In this document: positions 1 to 6,564 of the stretch, one piece after another
Numbering within the stretch: the first letter of the stretch is position 1
How the letters are laid out: each line of letters opens with the position of its first letter
DNA from: Oceanospirillales bacterium
GTDB taxonomy: Bacteria; Pseudomonadota; Gammaproteobacteria; Xanthomonadales; SZUA-36
Assembly (NCBI GenBank): GCA_003232965.1
Contig: QIKG01000222.1
Span: forward strand, 1 to 12,925
DNA length: 12,925 nucleotides
Direction of reading: 5' to 3'
Program-made: the position numbers and the translations under genes
Notes under the pieces: model-generated
What the model was told of the DNA's origin: nothing
Seen by the model: the letters and a program-made list of their open reading frames with translations, nothing else
Database searches by the model: none

Positions 1-311
1 GCTTTCTTGATGCCGCAGCGCTCACAGAGAGCCTGCTGGCAGCCGATGAACACTCGCTTGACCGTGCGCTCCGCCATTATGCTCGCTGGCGACGTTCCGA
101 CAGTGTGTTAATGACCCGTGGGTTTCACGCTATCCATGAGTTGTTTGCCCTGCCGGGACAAATTTCCAGCAAAATCCGGCAAATAGGCATGCGCATAACC
201 AACAAGAGCTGGTTTACCAAAGACCGCCTGCTACTACACGCCGCTGGCCAACACAGCGATGCCCCCCGACTAGCCAAAGGCGAAACCCTCCGCGAAATCA
301 TGCGCAGGTAG
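1..311 (+). CDS. UbiH/UbiF/UbiI-family FAD-dependent hydroxylase, C-terminal part
   Basis: Only the last 102 codons are present; the reading frame is open from base 3 and runs off the left edge. The visible peptide starts FLDAAALTESLL and contains LRHYARWRRSD, LFALPG and a closing LLLHAAG followed by PRLAKGE. This matches the C-terminal helical region of the flavin monooxygenases that hydroxylate the aromatic ring in ubiquinone biosynthesis: a D-aa-L segment after the FAD site, an RRxxD helix, and a terminal AxG then P-LA-GE. The FAD-binding motifs lie outside the window. The stop codon TAG (309-311) is the TAG of the GTAG that opens the first REP repeat, so the extreme C-terminus may have been altered by repeat insertion. 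It is convergent with dciA. Which of UbiH, UbiF or UbiI it is cannot be decided from this tail. Confidence 0.75.
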   Translation, partial: FLDAAALTESLLAADEHSLDRALRHYARWRRSDSVLMTRGFHAIHELFALPGQISSKIRQIGMRITNKSWFTKDRLLLHAAGQHSDAPRLAKGETLREIMRR

Positions 312-406
312 GCTGGGCATTTATGCCCACGGCACTAATGTTTTAATCCAAAATTTGGTTGCTAGCACGAAGTTTTTACGCATGAGCATAAATGCCCACC
401 CCACGG
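308..406 (+). repeat. BIME-like double REP, tandem unit 1
   Basis: A GTAG-headed palindrome (308-332, core TGGGCATTTATGCCCA) is followed by about 45 bp of spacer and a second palindrome in inverted orientation (377-402, core GCATAAATGCCCAC). The second arm is decayed (GCATGAGC instead of GCGTGGGC), so its hairpin is imperfect. The whole unit recurs 112 bp downstream with few changes. Such inverted REP pairs are known as BIMEs. Its position between two convergent genes is typical, and it might also act as a weak bidirectional terminator, though that is inference. Confidence 0.9.
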
Positions 407-419
407 AAAATTAGCACAG

Positions 420-518
420 GTAGGGTGGGCATTTATGCCCACGGCACTAATGTTTTAATCCAAAATTTGGTTGCTAGCACGAAGTTTTTACGCGTGGGCA
501 TAAATGCCCAGCCAACGG
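420..518 (+). repeat. BIME-like double REP, tandem unit 2
   Basis: This is a near-identical copy of the unit at 308-406 with an offset of 112 bp. It has a GTAG-headed REP (420-444), the same spacer (starting GCACTAATGTTTTAATCC) and an inverted REP (489-514). Here the inverted copy keeps the GCGTGGGC arm, while its outer flank reads GCCCAGCC. The spacer contains TTGGTTGCTA (467-476), which also occurs between the REP pair after secA (4892-4901). Spacer and REPs therefore appear to travel as one unit. Confidence 0.9.
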
Positions 519-593
519 ACTTGTGCTTAACCAAATAATATCTTATGCATGAAAATCTCTAAAAATGGGAATTTTGAGGTAAATCTGCTAATA

Positions 594-1052
594 TTAACGG
601 CCTTTGTGTTTAGATAGGTCTCTGGCGATTTCGCTGAGTTCTTTGTTAGCAGAGGAATCTGCGAATTGCTTTAGGCATTTACGCGCAGAATCTGAAAGAG
701 GATGCCGCACTATAGCAGCGGCGGGTGGTTGATTTTGTGGTTCAACTTTTACTTTGATGCTTTGGATATTTAATCCAGGGTGGTGTTTAAGTCGGGCCAG
801 TATTCGAAACGTCGCCATGCGTACCCGGTTCGCCCAGACAGGTGAGTTAGCAAGAATAATTAGCTCACCGTCTCGCAGGCAAGCTACCCGTGTTTGGGTC
901 GCTACTTCCGGACCCAAAAGGGGGTTGAGCATGCGCTCCAGGTGTTGATAACCTGAGGCCTGCCTTAATAGTCCCGCCAAATGCTCGTCATTATGGGTTA
1001 ACTCCCTGACGGTACGAGTACGGCGTTTTTTAGATGAGTACGAGGAATTCAC
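594..1052 (-). CDS. dciA: DciA (DUF721), DnaB helicase loader/operator
   Basis: The product is 152 aa. DciA is the ancestral bacterial factor that interacts with the replicative helicase DnaB and helps load it at the origin; most bacteria lacking DnaC use it. The DUF721 domain spans roughly residues 15-105 and shows the family pattern: an N-terminal helix region, LxxLLGPEVA, a strand with LRDGELIILANSPVWANRVR and then FRILARLKHH. The C-terminal tail (about 106-152) is basic and low in family similarity, as usual for gammaproteobacterial DciA. The start is a GTG (1052-1050) with no clear Shine-Dalgarno, so the exact N-terminus is uncertain; there is no nearby in-frame ATG before codon 41. It is divergent from the M23 peptidase gene, with start codons only 2 bp apart. 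The same dciA/M23/secA neighbourhood is known in Pseudomonas, which supports the call. Confidence 0.85.
   Translation of the reverse strand: MNSSYSSKKRRTRTVRELTHNDEHLAGLLRQASGYQHLERMLNPLLGPEVATQTRVACLRDGELIILANSPVWANRVRMATFRILARLKHHPGLNIQSIKVKVEPQNQPPAAAIVRHPLSDSARKCLKQFADSSANKELSEIARDLSKHKGR
1042..1047 (+). promoter_or_regulatory. Ribosome binding site deciding the M23 peptidase start
   Basis: GAGGAA lies 7 nt before the ATG at 1055. The in-frame ATG at 1034 has no purine-rich site at a suitable distance, and using it would overlap the divergent dciA start. The ATG at 1055 is therefore preferred. Confidence 0.65.
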
Positions 1053-1054
1053 AG

Positions 1055-1960
1055 ATGCAGAATAACGCAGATACCACCCGGGAAGCTAGCCTCGGCACAA
1101 AAATAAAACCTGCAATCCGGATTGCCTTGCTAACTGGAACGACAGTGGCTTTACTGTTTTCTGCATTTTACCTGGGTAGAATCACTACAGAAATTAGCCC
1201 CGAAGCTCAAGCTGGACTGGGTGTACTTAACTCGCAGCTAGCAGAGCAGCAGCAAGCCTTTTCCGAACTCAAAGCCAGTACCCAAGCCCAAGTTAACGGC
1301 ATGTCTGCCCGTCTGGCCAGTTTGCAAGCCGGTGCTACCCGGATGAACGCATTAGGTCAACGGCTGGTTGAACAAGGCAAGCTTGATGCAGAAGAATTTA
1401 ACTTTACCAGTGAAGCCCCTGTAGGTGGTCCTGAATCACTCACTCTGGTGAGTAGTGCTATGAGTTCACTGAATCTGGATATCGATATGTTTTCGACCCA
1501 GTTACAAAATCAGCAACTGAAATTTCTTAGTTTGGAGTCATTACTGATGGGGCGTGAGCTAGATCGTGAAACTACCCCCAAAGGCTGGCCGGTAAGTAAA
1601 GGCTGGATATCATCAGTTTATGGTACCCGTACAGACCCGTTCACTGGCAAGCAGGCACAGCATCCGGGCGTGGATTTTGTCGGCAAACGTGGCGCTGATG
1701 TTCTTGCCGTTGCCGATGGGGTAATTGTCTGGGCAGCAAATCGTGGCGGTTATGGAAAATCCATTGATATCGACCACGGCAATGGCTACCTCACCCGTTA
1801 TGCCCATAATGATGAGCTTTTAGTGAGTGTAGGTGGTACGGTTAAAGCCGGCTCAGTTATCGGCAAGTTGGGTTCAACCGGCCGCGCTACTGCCCCACAT
1901 GTGCATTTTGAAGTGCATAAAGACGGTCGCAGCGTCAACCCGTGGAAATTCATCAAATAA
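1055..1960 (+). CDS. M23 (LytM-type) zinc metallopeptidase, membrane anchored
   Basis: From the ATG at 1055 the product is 301 aa; the upstream ATG at 1034 would add 7. Numbered from the longer form, a single transmembrane segment covers about residues 27-47 after a short cytoplasmic tail. A Gln/Glu/Ala-rich, probably coiled-coil, periplasmic stretch follows (about 60-170). The peptidase domain occupies about 190-304. All zinc-site residues of the family are visible: H210 and D214 in HPGVD, H258 in RYAHND, and H289/H291 in HVHFEV. It is therefore probably an active peptidoglycan endopeptidase rather than an EnvC/NlpD-type degenerate activator. The start is chosen on the GAGGAA site at 1042-1047. 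It precedes secA by 178 bp in the same direction. The exact cell-wall substrate cannot be read from the sequence. Confidence 0.9.
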   Translation: MQNNADTTREASLGTKIKPAIRIALLTGTTVALLFSAFYLGRITTEISPEAQAGLGVLNSQLAEQQQAFSELKASTQAQVNGMSARLASLQAGATRMNALGQRLVEQGKLDAEEFNFTSEAPVGGPESLTLVSSAMSSLNLDIDMFSTQLQNQQLKFLSLESLLMGRELDRETTPKGWPVSKGWISSVYGTRTDPFTGKQAQHPGVDFVGKRGADVLAVADGVIVWAANRGGYGKSIDIDHGNGYLTRYAHNDELLVSVGGTVKAGSVIGKLGSTGRATAPHVHFEVHKDGRSVNPWKFIK

Positions 1961-2017
1961 ATTTCATTCTGCAGCGTCTTCAGTCTCAGGTTTTCTCCCC
2001 AAAGCACGCGTAAGCGT

Positions 2018-2023
2018 TATAAT
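2018..2023 (+). promoter_or_regulatory. Possible -10 element upstream of secA
   Basis: TATAAT lies in the 178-bp gap between the M23 gene and secA. No good -35 hexamer is found 16-18 bp upstream (the region is CT-rich), so this is only a candidate. No secM-like upstream arrest gene is visible in the gap. Confidence 0.25.
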
Positions 2024-2138
2024 ATTCAGCTTGAGATGGTAGGCTTGAATTTGTGGGCTTTCACCCCCATTAAGTCACCCGAAATCCTATAAAATTTAAG
2101 TTTATCGTGCTGAACGGACCCAGAGATAATAAAACACC

Positions 2139-4835
2139 ATGCTGAATAAAATTATTACCAGTTTCATCGGCAGCCGTAATGACCGCCTACTGAAAAAAAT
2201 GAGCAAAGATGTTGCCGGAATCAACGCCTTTGAAGAAGCCCTGCAGGCACTGGACGACGCTGCCTTAAAAGGAAAGACGGCAGAGTTTCGTATCCGTCTG
2301 GACCAGGGCGAAAGCCTTGATGACATGTTACCTGAAGCCTTCGCAGTGGTCCGTGAAGCCTCGGTGCGGTCCTTAGGCTTGCGTCACTACGATGTACAAA
2401 TGATCGGCGGCATGGTGCTGCATCAGGGTAAAATTTCAGAAATGAAAACCGGTGAAGGTAAAACCCTGATGTCGGTTTTGGCCGCTTATTTGAATTCCAT
2501 TCCCGGTAAAGGCGTACATATTGTTACCGTGAATGACTATCTAGCTCAGCGGGATGCCGACTGGATGCAGCCGGTTTTTGAAGCCCTAGGTCTGACTGTT
2601 GGTGTTTCTATCCCGGGCATGACACCAGCGGCCAAACGAGTCGCTTATGCAAGCGATATTACTTATGGCACCAATAATGAATTTGGCTTTGATTATCTGC
2701 GCGATAACATGGCGTTTAACCTTGAAGAAAAAACCCAGCGGGGTCAGTTCTTCGCGGTTGTAGATGAAGTTGATTCAATTTTAATTGATGAAGCTCGTAC
2801 GCCGCTGATTATTTCCGGCCCGGCTGATGACAGCCCACACTTGTATGAACAAATCCATTCGCTAATACCCCACCTTCACCCTCAGGAAGAAGAAGACGGC
2901 CCCGGCGATTTTAGTATTGATGAAAAAACTAAGCAAGTTCATCTAACCGAAGAGGGCATGGCCAAAGTTGAAGAACTGATGGTTAAACAAAACCTGATTC
3001 AACCGGATGACAGCCTGTATCAGGCACAAAACCTGTCGCTGGTTCACCATTTGAATGCCGGTCTACGGGCTGAACATCTATACAGCAAGGATGTCGACTA
3101 TATCATCAGTGATGGTGAGGTAGTTATTGTTGATGAATTCACCGGGCGGACACTCTCTGGCAGGCGTTGGTCGGATGGTCTGCACCAGGCTATTGAAGCA
3201 AAAGAAGGTGTTTCAATTCAGCGCGATAACCAGACTTTGGCCTCGATTACCTTCCAGAATTATTTTCGCCTGTACGACAAACTTTCCGGGATGACAGGTA
3301 CAGCCGATACCGAAGCTTATGAATTCCAGTCGATATACGGCCTTGAAGTTATCGTTATTCCTACCAATCGGGAAATGGTACGCAAAGACCGTGGCGATTT
3401 AATCTTCCTTACAGCAGATGAAAAATACAAAGCTATTAAAGAAGATATTAAAGACTGTATCGAGCGTGGTCAGCCGGCGCTAGTGGGCACCACTTCTATT
3501 GAAACCTCCGAGCTTATTTCTAAATTACTGAAAAAAGACGGAACCAAGCATGAAGTTCTAAATGCGAAGCAACATGAGCGCGAGGCCATGATTGTCGAGA
3601 ATGCCGGTCGCCCTGGCGCTATCACTATTGCCACCAATATGGCCGGCCGTGGTACTGATATTGTACTTGGCGGAAACCTCGAAGCCGAAATCCGTGATAT
3701 GGATGAAGCCGCTTCTGAAGAACAAATTGAAGCAGTAAAAGTTGCCTGGCAGGAACGCCATGAACAAGTACTAGAGGCCGGCGGCTTACATATCATTGGC
3801 ACCGAGCGGCATGAATCACGGCGTATCGATAACCAACTGCGTGGTCGTTCAGGCCGTCAGGGCGATGCCGGTTCATCTCGTTTTTACCTCTCCCTTGAAG
3901 ATAACCTAATGCGTATTTTTGCCTCCGACCGGATGGCATCAATGATGAAGCGCATTGGTATGGAAGAAAACGAAGCCATCGAGCACCCTTGGGTGTCTAA
4001 AGCGATTGAAAACGCCCAGCGCAAGGTGGAAGGGCATAACTTTGATATGCGTAAACACCTGTTGGAATACGATGATGTCGCTAACGACCAACGTAAAGTT
4101 ATCTACCAACAACGCGATGACTTTATGGGCTCTAGCGATCTTAAAGACCTGATTGACGATTTCAAAGACAAAATATTCCTCGATTTAATCGCCCAGCATG
4201 TACCGCCAGGCAGTATCGATGAGCAGTGGAGTCTGGAAGGTCTGGAAAAAGCCCTGGATGCAGAATACGGCATAAAGGTTGCGGTCACCTCCTGGCAGGA
4301 AGAAAGTGAACTGGATACCGAAACCATTGACAAACGGGTAATGGAAGCCGTAGGCCAGCATTTCGCAGACAAAGAAGAGTCTACCGGCGCTGAAGTAATG
4401 CGCAACTTCGAAAAAGCCCTGCTGCTTAATATCCTCGACAGCCAGTGGAAGGACCACTTGGCGAATATGGATTATTTACGACAGGGTATCGGTTTGCGCG
4501 CATATGCACAGAAAAAACCGACCCAGGAATACAAGCAAGAATCCTATGAAATGTTCACCATTATGCTGGACACATTTCGTCATGAAGTAGCCCGGGTTTT
4601 ATCCCGCGTGCAAATTCAAACCGAAGAAGATGTAGAAGCCGTAGAAGAAAGCAATAAACCCCCACAGCAAATGCAATACCAGCACGCCAACGCATCGGCA
4701 ATGGAAGATGGCCAACGCGCCGAAGCGGCAGAAAACGCGACATTTATCAGAGAAGGTCGCAAAGTAGGCCGCAACGAACCGTGCCCCTGTGGCTCAGGCA
4801 AAAAATACAAACAATGCCACGGTAAACTAACCTAG
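2139..4835 (+). CDS. secA: SecA, preprotein translocase ATPase
   Basis: The product is 898 aa, full length for the gammaproteobacterial family. SecA binds SecYEG at the inner membrane and drives unfolded preproteins through the channel with ATP. NBD1 has Walker A MKTGEGKT (102-109) and Walker B DEVD (209-212). The preprotein-binding domain follows (about 225-375). NBD2 has TNMAGRGTDI (499-508) and the QLRGRSGRQGD motif (566-576, arginine-finger region). The helical scaffold and wing follow (about 610-830). The C-terminal linker ends in the zinc-binding SecB/ribosome-contact tail with C882, C884, C893 and H894. The Shine-Dalgarno is weak (AGAGAT at 2122-2127). A second in-frame TAG follows the stop directly, and a REP begins 5 bp after the stop. 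In many relatives argJ follows secA; here a repeat/transposase island follows instead. Confidence 0.98.
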   Translation: MLNKIITSFIGSRNDRLLKKMSKDVAGINAFEEALQALDDAALKGKTAEFRIRLDQGESLDDMLPEAFAVVREASVRSLGLRHYDVQMIGGMVLHQGKISEMKTGEGKTLMSVLAAYLNSIPGKGVHIVTVNDYLAQRDADWMQPVFEALGLTVGVSIPGMTPAAKRVAYASDITYGTNNEFGFDYLRDNMAFNLEEKTQRGQFFAVVDEVDSILIDEARTPLIISGPADDSPHLYEQIHSLIPHLHPQEEEDGPGDFSIDEKTKQVHLTEEGMAKVEELMVKQNLIQPDDSLYQAQNLSLVHHLNAGLRAEHLYSKDVDYIISDGEVVIVDEFTGRTLSGRRWSDGLHQAIEAKEGVSIQRDNQTLASITFQNYFRLYDKLSGMTGTADTEAYEFQSIYGLEVIVIPTNREMVRKDRGDLIFLTADEKYKAIKEDIKDCIERGQPALVGTTSIETSELISKLLKKDGTKHEVLNAKQHEREAMIVENAGRPGAITIATNMAGRGTDIVLGGNLEAEIRDMDEAASEEQIEAVKVAWQERHEQVLEAGGLHIIGTERHESRRIDNQLRGRSGRQGDAGSSRFYLSLEDNLMRIFASDRMASMMKRIGMEENEAIEHPWVSKAIENAQRKVEGHNFDMRKHLLEYDDVANDQRKVIYQQRDDFMGSSDLKDLIDDFKDKIFLDLIAQHVPPGSIDEQWSLEGLEKALDAEYGIKVAVTSWQEESELDTETIDKRVMEAVGQHFADKEESTGAEVMRNFEKALLLNILDSQWKDHLANMDYLRQGIGLRAYAQKKPTQEYKQESYEMFTIMLDTFRHEVARVLSRVQIQTEEDVEAVEESNKPPQQMQYQHANASAMEDGQRAEAAENATFIREGRKVGRNEPCPCGSGKKYKQCHGKLT

Positions 4836-4839
4836 TAGC

Positions 4840-4866
4840 GTAGGGTGGGCATTTATGCCCACGCGT
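4840..4866 (+). repeat. REP palindrome, GTAG type, after secA
   Basis: GTAG (4840-4843) is followed by the palindrome GTGGGCATTTATGCCCAC and then GCGT. With the inverted copy at 4914-4944 it forms a BIME-like pair on the upstream side of the RAYT gene. Confidence 0.9.
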
Positions 4867-4913
4867 TTGTTCTTGTGCTAAGAATAAATGATTGGTTGCT
4901 AATATGTTGGCTG

Positions 4914-4944
4914 ACGCGTGGGCATTTATACCCACGCGTACCCT
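4914..4944 (-). repeat. REP palindrome, degenerate inverted copy
   Basis: It has ACGCG arms at both ends around GTGGGCATTTATACCCAC, which is one mismatch away from a perfect hairpin. The distal GTAG complement is not intact (TACCCT instead of CCCTAC). The spacer to the previous REP shares TTGGTTGCTA with the tandem units at 308-518. Confidence 0.8.
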
Positions 4945-5031
4945 CCCCGCAAATCAACAAGCAACTAACCTACCCAATAAATAGCAAACTTCCGAATTAT
5001 TAAAAGCCACACCCTGGGTGAAAATAACCCC

Positions 5032-5580
5032 ATGTCACACTATCGCCGCGCAAGTACTCCTGGAGCTACATATTTCTTCACCGTAATTACCTATAAACGC
5101 CAAAATATCTTATGCCAAAAACCCATTCGAGAAGCTTTACGCAAAGCAATAACCGACACTCGAGAAAAATACCCATTTAAGATAGATGCCTGGGTACTGC
5201 TACCAGACCACCTCCACTGTATTTGGACTCTACCCAAAAACGATCACGATTTTTCAGTTCGATGGAACCTCATCAAGCGCCGGGTCAGCAGGGTTTGTAA
5301 AAATAAATATGGGGAGCAATCATTACAATCCCCCTCAAAACAAAAACACCGTGAATCAACCCTATGGCAACGCCGTTTCTGGGAACACAGAATCCGCGAT
5401 CGAAAGGATATGAATTGTCACCTAGACTATATTCACTTTAATCCGGTAAAACATGGTCATTGTAAGCAAACCAGTGAATGGCCATATTCAAGTATCCATC
5501 GATACATTAAAGCAGGCAAATACCCGGAAAATTGGGCGTCTAAGACGCCCATTACAAATGGAAATTGTTTCGGTGAATAA
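5032..5580 (+). CDS. REP-associated tyrosine transposase (RAYT, Y1/HUH superfamily)
   Basis: The product is 182 aa. RAYTs are domesticated-looking, single-copy relatives of IS200/IS605 TnpA. They cut and rejoin single-stranded REP DNA using a histidine pair for the metal and one tyrosine. Here the HUH motif is H60-L-H62 in PDHLHCIWTLP, and the catalytic tyrosine is probably Y133 in LDYIHFNPVKHG. The LWQRRFWEHRIRD segment (111-123) is a RAYT hallmark. All core residues are present, so the enzyme may be active. REPs flank the gene on both sides (4840-4944 and 5592-5707), as expected for a RAYT and its cognate repeats. The Shine-Dalgarno is weak (GGTG near 5017). There is no tnpB partner and no IS200-like ends. 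The 3' end of the gene carries an additional palindrome (5533-5551). Confidence 0.93.
   Translation: MSHYRRASTPGATYFFTVITYKRQNILCQKPIREALRKAITDTREKYPFKIDAWVLLPDHLHCIWTLPKNDHDFSVRWNLIKRRVSRVCKNKYGEQSLQSPSKQKHRESTLWQRRFWEHRIRDRKDMNCHLDYIHFNPVKHGHCKQTSEWPYSSIHRYIKAGKYPENWASKTPITNGNCFGE
5533..5551. other. Perfect 8-bp hairpin inside the RAYT 3' end
   Basis: TGGGCGTC, then TAA, then GACGCCCA, gives a perfect 8-bp stem with a 3-nt loop, in frame within codons for NWASKTP. It resembles the REP core in architecture (GGGC...GCCC) but differs in sequence. Whether it is functional is unknown. Confidence 0.6.
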
Positions 5581-5591
5581 GCATGAATAAA

Positions 5592-5618
5592 ACGCGTGGG
5601 CATAAATGCCCACCCTAC
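5592..5618 (-). repeat. REP palindrome, inverted copy after RAYT
   Basis: ACGCGTGGGCATAAATGCCC leads into ACCCTAC, so the intact GTAG (as CTAC, 5615-5618) is on the right. It starts 11 bp after the RAYT stop and pairs with the REP at 5635. Confidence 0.9.
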
Positions 5619-5634
5619 AGAAGATCACGCACGG

Positions 5635-5661
5635 GTAGGGTGGGCATTTATGCCCACGCGT
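5635..5661 (+). repeat. REP palindrome, GTAG type
   Basis: GTAG (5635-5638), then the GGTGGGCATTTATGCCCACG core, then CGT. It is the inverted partner of 5592-5618, with GTAG ends facing each other across about 16 bp. Confidence 0.92.
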
Positions 5662-5680
5662 CAAAGACTCAACACCCCGG

Positions 5681-5707
5681 GTAGGGTGGGCATTTATGCC
5701 CACGCGT
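5681..5707 (+). repeat. REP palindrome, GTAG type
   Basis: This 27-bp sequence is identical to the copy at 5635-5661, in direct orientation 46 bp downstream. The identity over the full REP suggests a recent duplication. Confidence 0.92.
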
Positions 5708-5785
5708 GTGACCTATAAACTTACTACCTCAACAATTAAACCGTCAAAGGTAATCGCCGACCAATAAAATAATAACCAAACCCAC

Positions 5786-5813
5786 TTGACCCCAATAACC
5801 AAATCCTTATAAT
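5786..5813 (+). promoter_or_regulatory. Sigma-70 promoter of the toxin-antitoxin operon
   Basis: TTGACC (5786-5791), a 16-bp spacer and TATAAT (5808-5813) lie about 42 bp upstream of the antitoxin ATG. This is the best consensus match seen in the window and predicts transcription starting near 5820. Confidence 0.6.
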
Positions 5814-5819
5814 AAAACA

Positions 5820-5838
5820 AACCGGTCACAACCGGTCA
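5820..5838 (+). promoter_or_regulatory. Candidate antitoxin operator: two direct repeats
   Basis: AACCGGTCA occurs twice with a 10-bp period (starts 5820 and 5830), and each copy contains the palindrome ACCGGT. The repeats cover the predicted transcription start, a position where a Phd-type antitoxin dimer could repress its own operon. The assignment is inferred from position and symmetry. Confidence 0.45.
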
Positions 5839-5854
5839 TAAAAGGCATAGACCA

Positions 5855-6097
5855 ATGTTAACAATGCAATCTAACGAAATAAAAGCCCGTCTGGCAGAAG
5901 TACTACGCAAAGTTGAAGCTGGGCAAGAAGTTGAAATTACCCGCCACGGTAAGGCTATTGCACGCCTTACACCCATGAAACAGCAAGAAAGCTTACAGCA
6001 GTACTCCTCGGCAGTCGATAAAATGCAAGGCTTCAAAAAACATGTACTGGCAAAAGACGAAAGCATCGCTGATTTTAGAAAAGGTGACCAACGCTGA
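5855..6097 (+). CDS. Phd/YefM-family antitoxin
   Basis: The product is 80 aa. Antitoxins of this family bind DNA with the N-terminal half and neutralise the toxin with the C-terminal half. The N-terminal fold is recognisable in IKARLAEVLRKVEAGQEVEITRHGKAIARLTP (residues 9-40; the VEAGQEVEITRHGK centre is typical). Residues 45-80 form a charged tail likely to wrap the toxin. AAAGG (5841-5845) sits 9 nt before the ATG at 5855, which supports this start; the ATG at 5864 is less well placed. The stop overlaps the toxin ATG by one base (TGATG), so the two are translationally coupled. It probably represses its own promoter through the repeats at 5820-5838. Confidence 0.85.
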   Translation: MLTMQSNEIKARLAEVLRKVEAGQEVEITRHGKAIARLTPMKQQESLQQYSSAVDKMQGFKKHVLAKDESIADFRKGDQR

Positions 6098-6504
6098 TGT
6101 TCATTCTTGATTGTTCGGTTTGTATGGCTTGGTGCTTTGAAGATGAAAACAGTCAATATGCTGATGCCGTCTTGGAGTGCTTAAAAACCCAAACAGCACT
6201 GGTGCCGCAATTATGGCATTTGGAAATTACGAATGTCTTATTAGTCGCTGAACGCAGGAAAAGAATCCATGTTACCGCCAGTGAAGAGTTTATTACAATT
6301 CTACAGTCGTTGAATATTCAAACAGATAGACAAGTATTTTCACTAGCTGATAGCAAGAATATTGATTTAGCACGCCATCATCAACTCAGCTCATATGACA
6401 TGGCCTATGTAGCTCTGGCACAACGAGAACAATTACCGATAGCCACTAACGATAATAAACTAAAACAGGTGGCTAAAAGTCTTAATCTTTTTTTTGATGT
6501 TTAA
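6097..6504 (+). CDS. PIN-domain toxin (VapC-like ribonuclease)
   Basis: The product is 135 aa, normal length for VapC-type toxins, which are Mg-dependent RNases that often cut tRNA or rRNA. The acidic quartet of the PIN domain is visible: D5 (FILDCSV), E43 (LWHLEITN), D101 (SSYDMAYVALA) and D119 (ATNDNKL). The active site therefore looks intact. The start codon overlaps the antitoxin stop, and AAGGTG (6081-6086) serves as the ribosome site. The RNA target cannot be predicted. By pairing it is a VapBC-like type II system with a Phd/YefM-type rather than AbrB-type antitoxin, a combination known in other bacteria. Confidence 0.88.
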   Translation: MFILDCSVCMAWCFEDENSQYADAVLECLKTQTALVPQLWHLEITNVLLVAERRKRIHVTASEEFITILQSLNIQTDRQVFSLADSKNIDLARHHQLSSYDMAYVALAQREQLPIATNDNKLKQVAKSLNLFFDV

Positions 6505-6538
6505 TTAAACCTCAGCCCAATAACGGCTGTGAATAAAT

Positions 6539-6564
6539 ACGCGTGGGCATAAATGCCCACGCGT
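6539..6564 (-). repeat. REP-type perfect palindrome without GTAG
   Basis: A 12-bp perfect inverted repeat (ACGCGTGGGCAT / ATGCCCACGCGT) surrounds two bases. It lacks the GTAG/CTAC foot. About 18 bp further on, GTAGGGTG (6582-6589) looks like the opening of a second REP whose palindrome is missing. Confidence 0.85.

Noticed and set aside
308..518. CRISPR-like array
   Set aside because: There are only two units, each repeat is an inverted pair, and the intervening sequence is the same in both. This fits REP/BIME elements and no cas genes are present.
2088..2093. TATAAA as the secA -10 element
   Set aside because: The nearest -35-like sequence (TTTCAC at 2059-2064) is 23 bp away, which is too far for a sigma-70 promoter.
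3470..3802. 110-aa open frame on the minus strand inside secA
   Set aside because: It is antisense to the conserved SecA NBD2, is Ser/Cys/Ile-rich without any motif, and looks like a shadow frame.
5032..5580. A full IS200/IS605 insertion sequence
   Set aside because: There is no tnpB, no IS-type left/right ends, and the protein has the RRFWEHRIRD and DYIHFNPVKHG signatures of RAYTs.
6513..6529. Rho-independent terminator after the PIN toxin (CAGCC...GGCTG)
   Set aside because: The stem is only 5 bp with a 7-nt loop and no T-tract follows.
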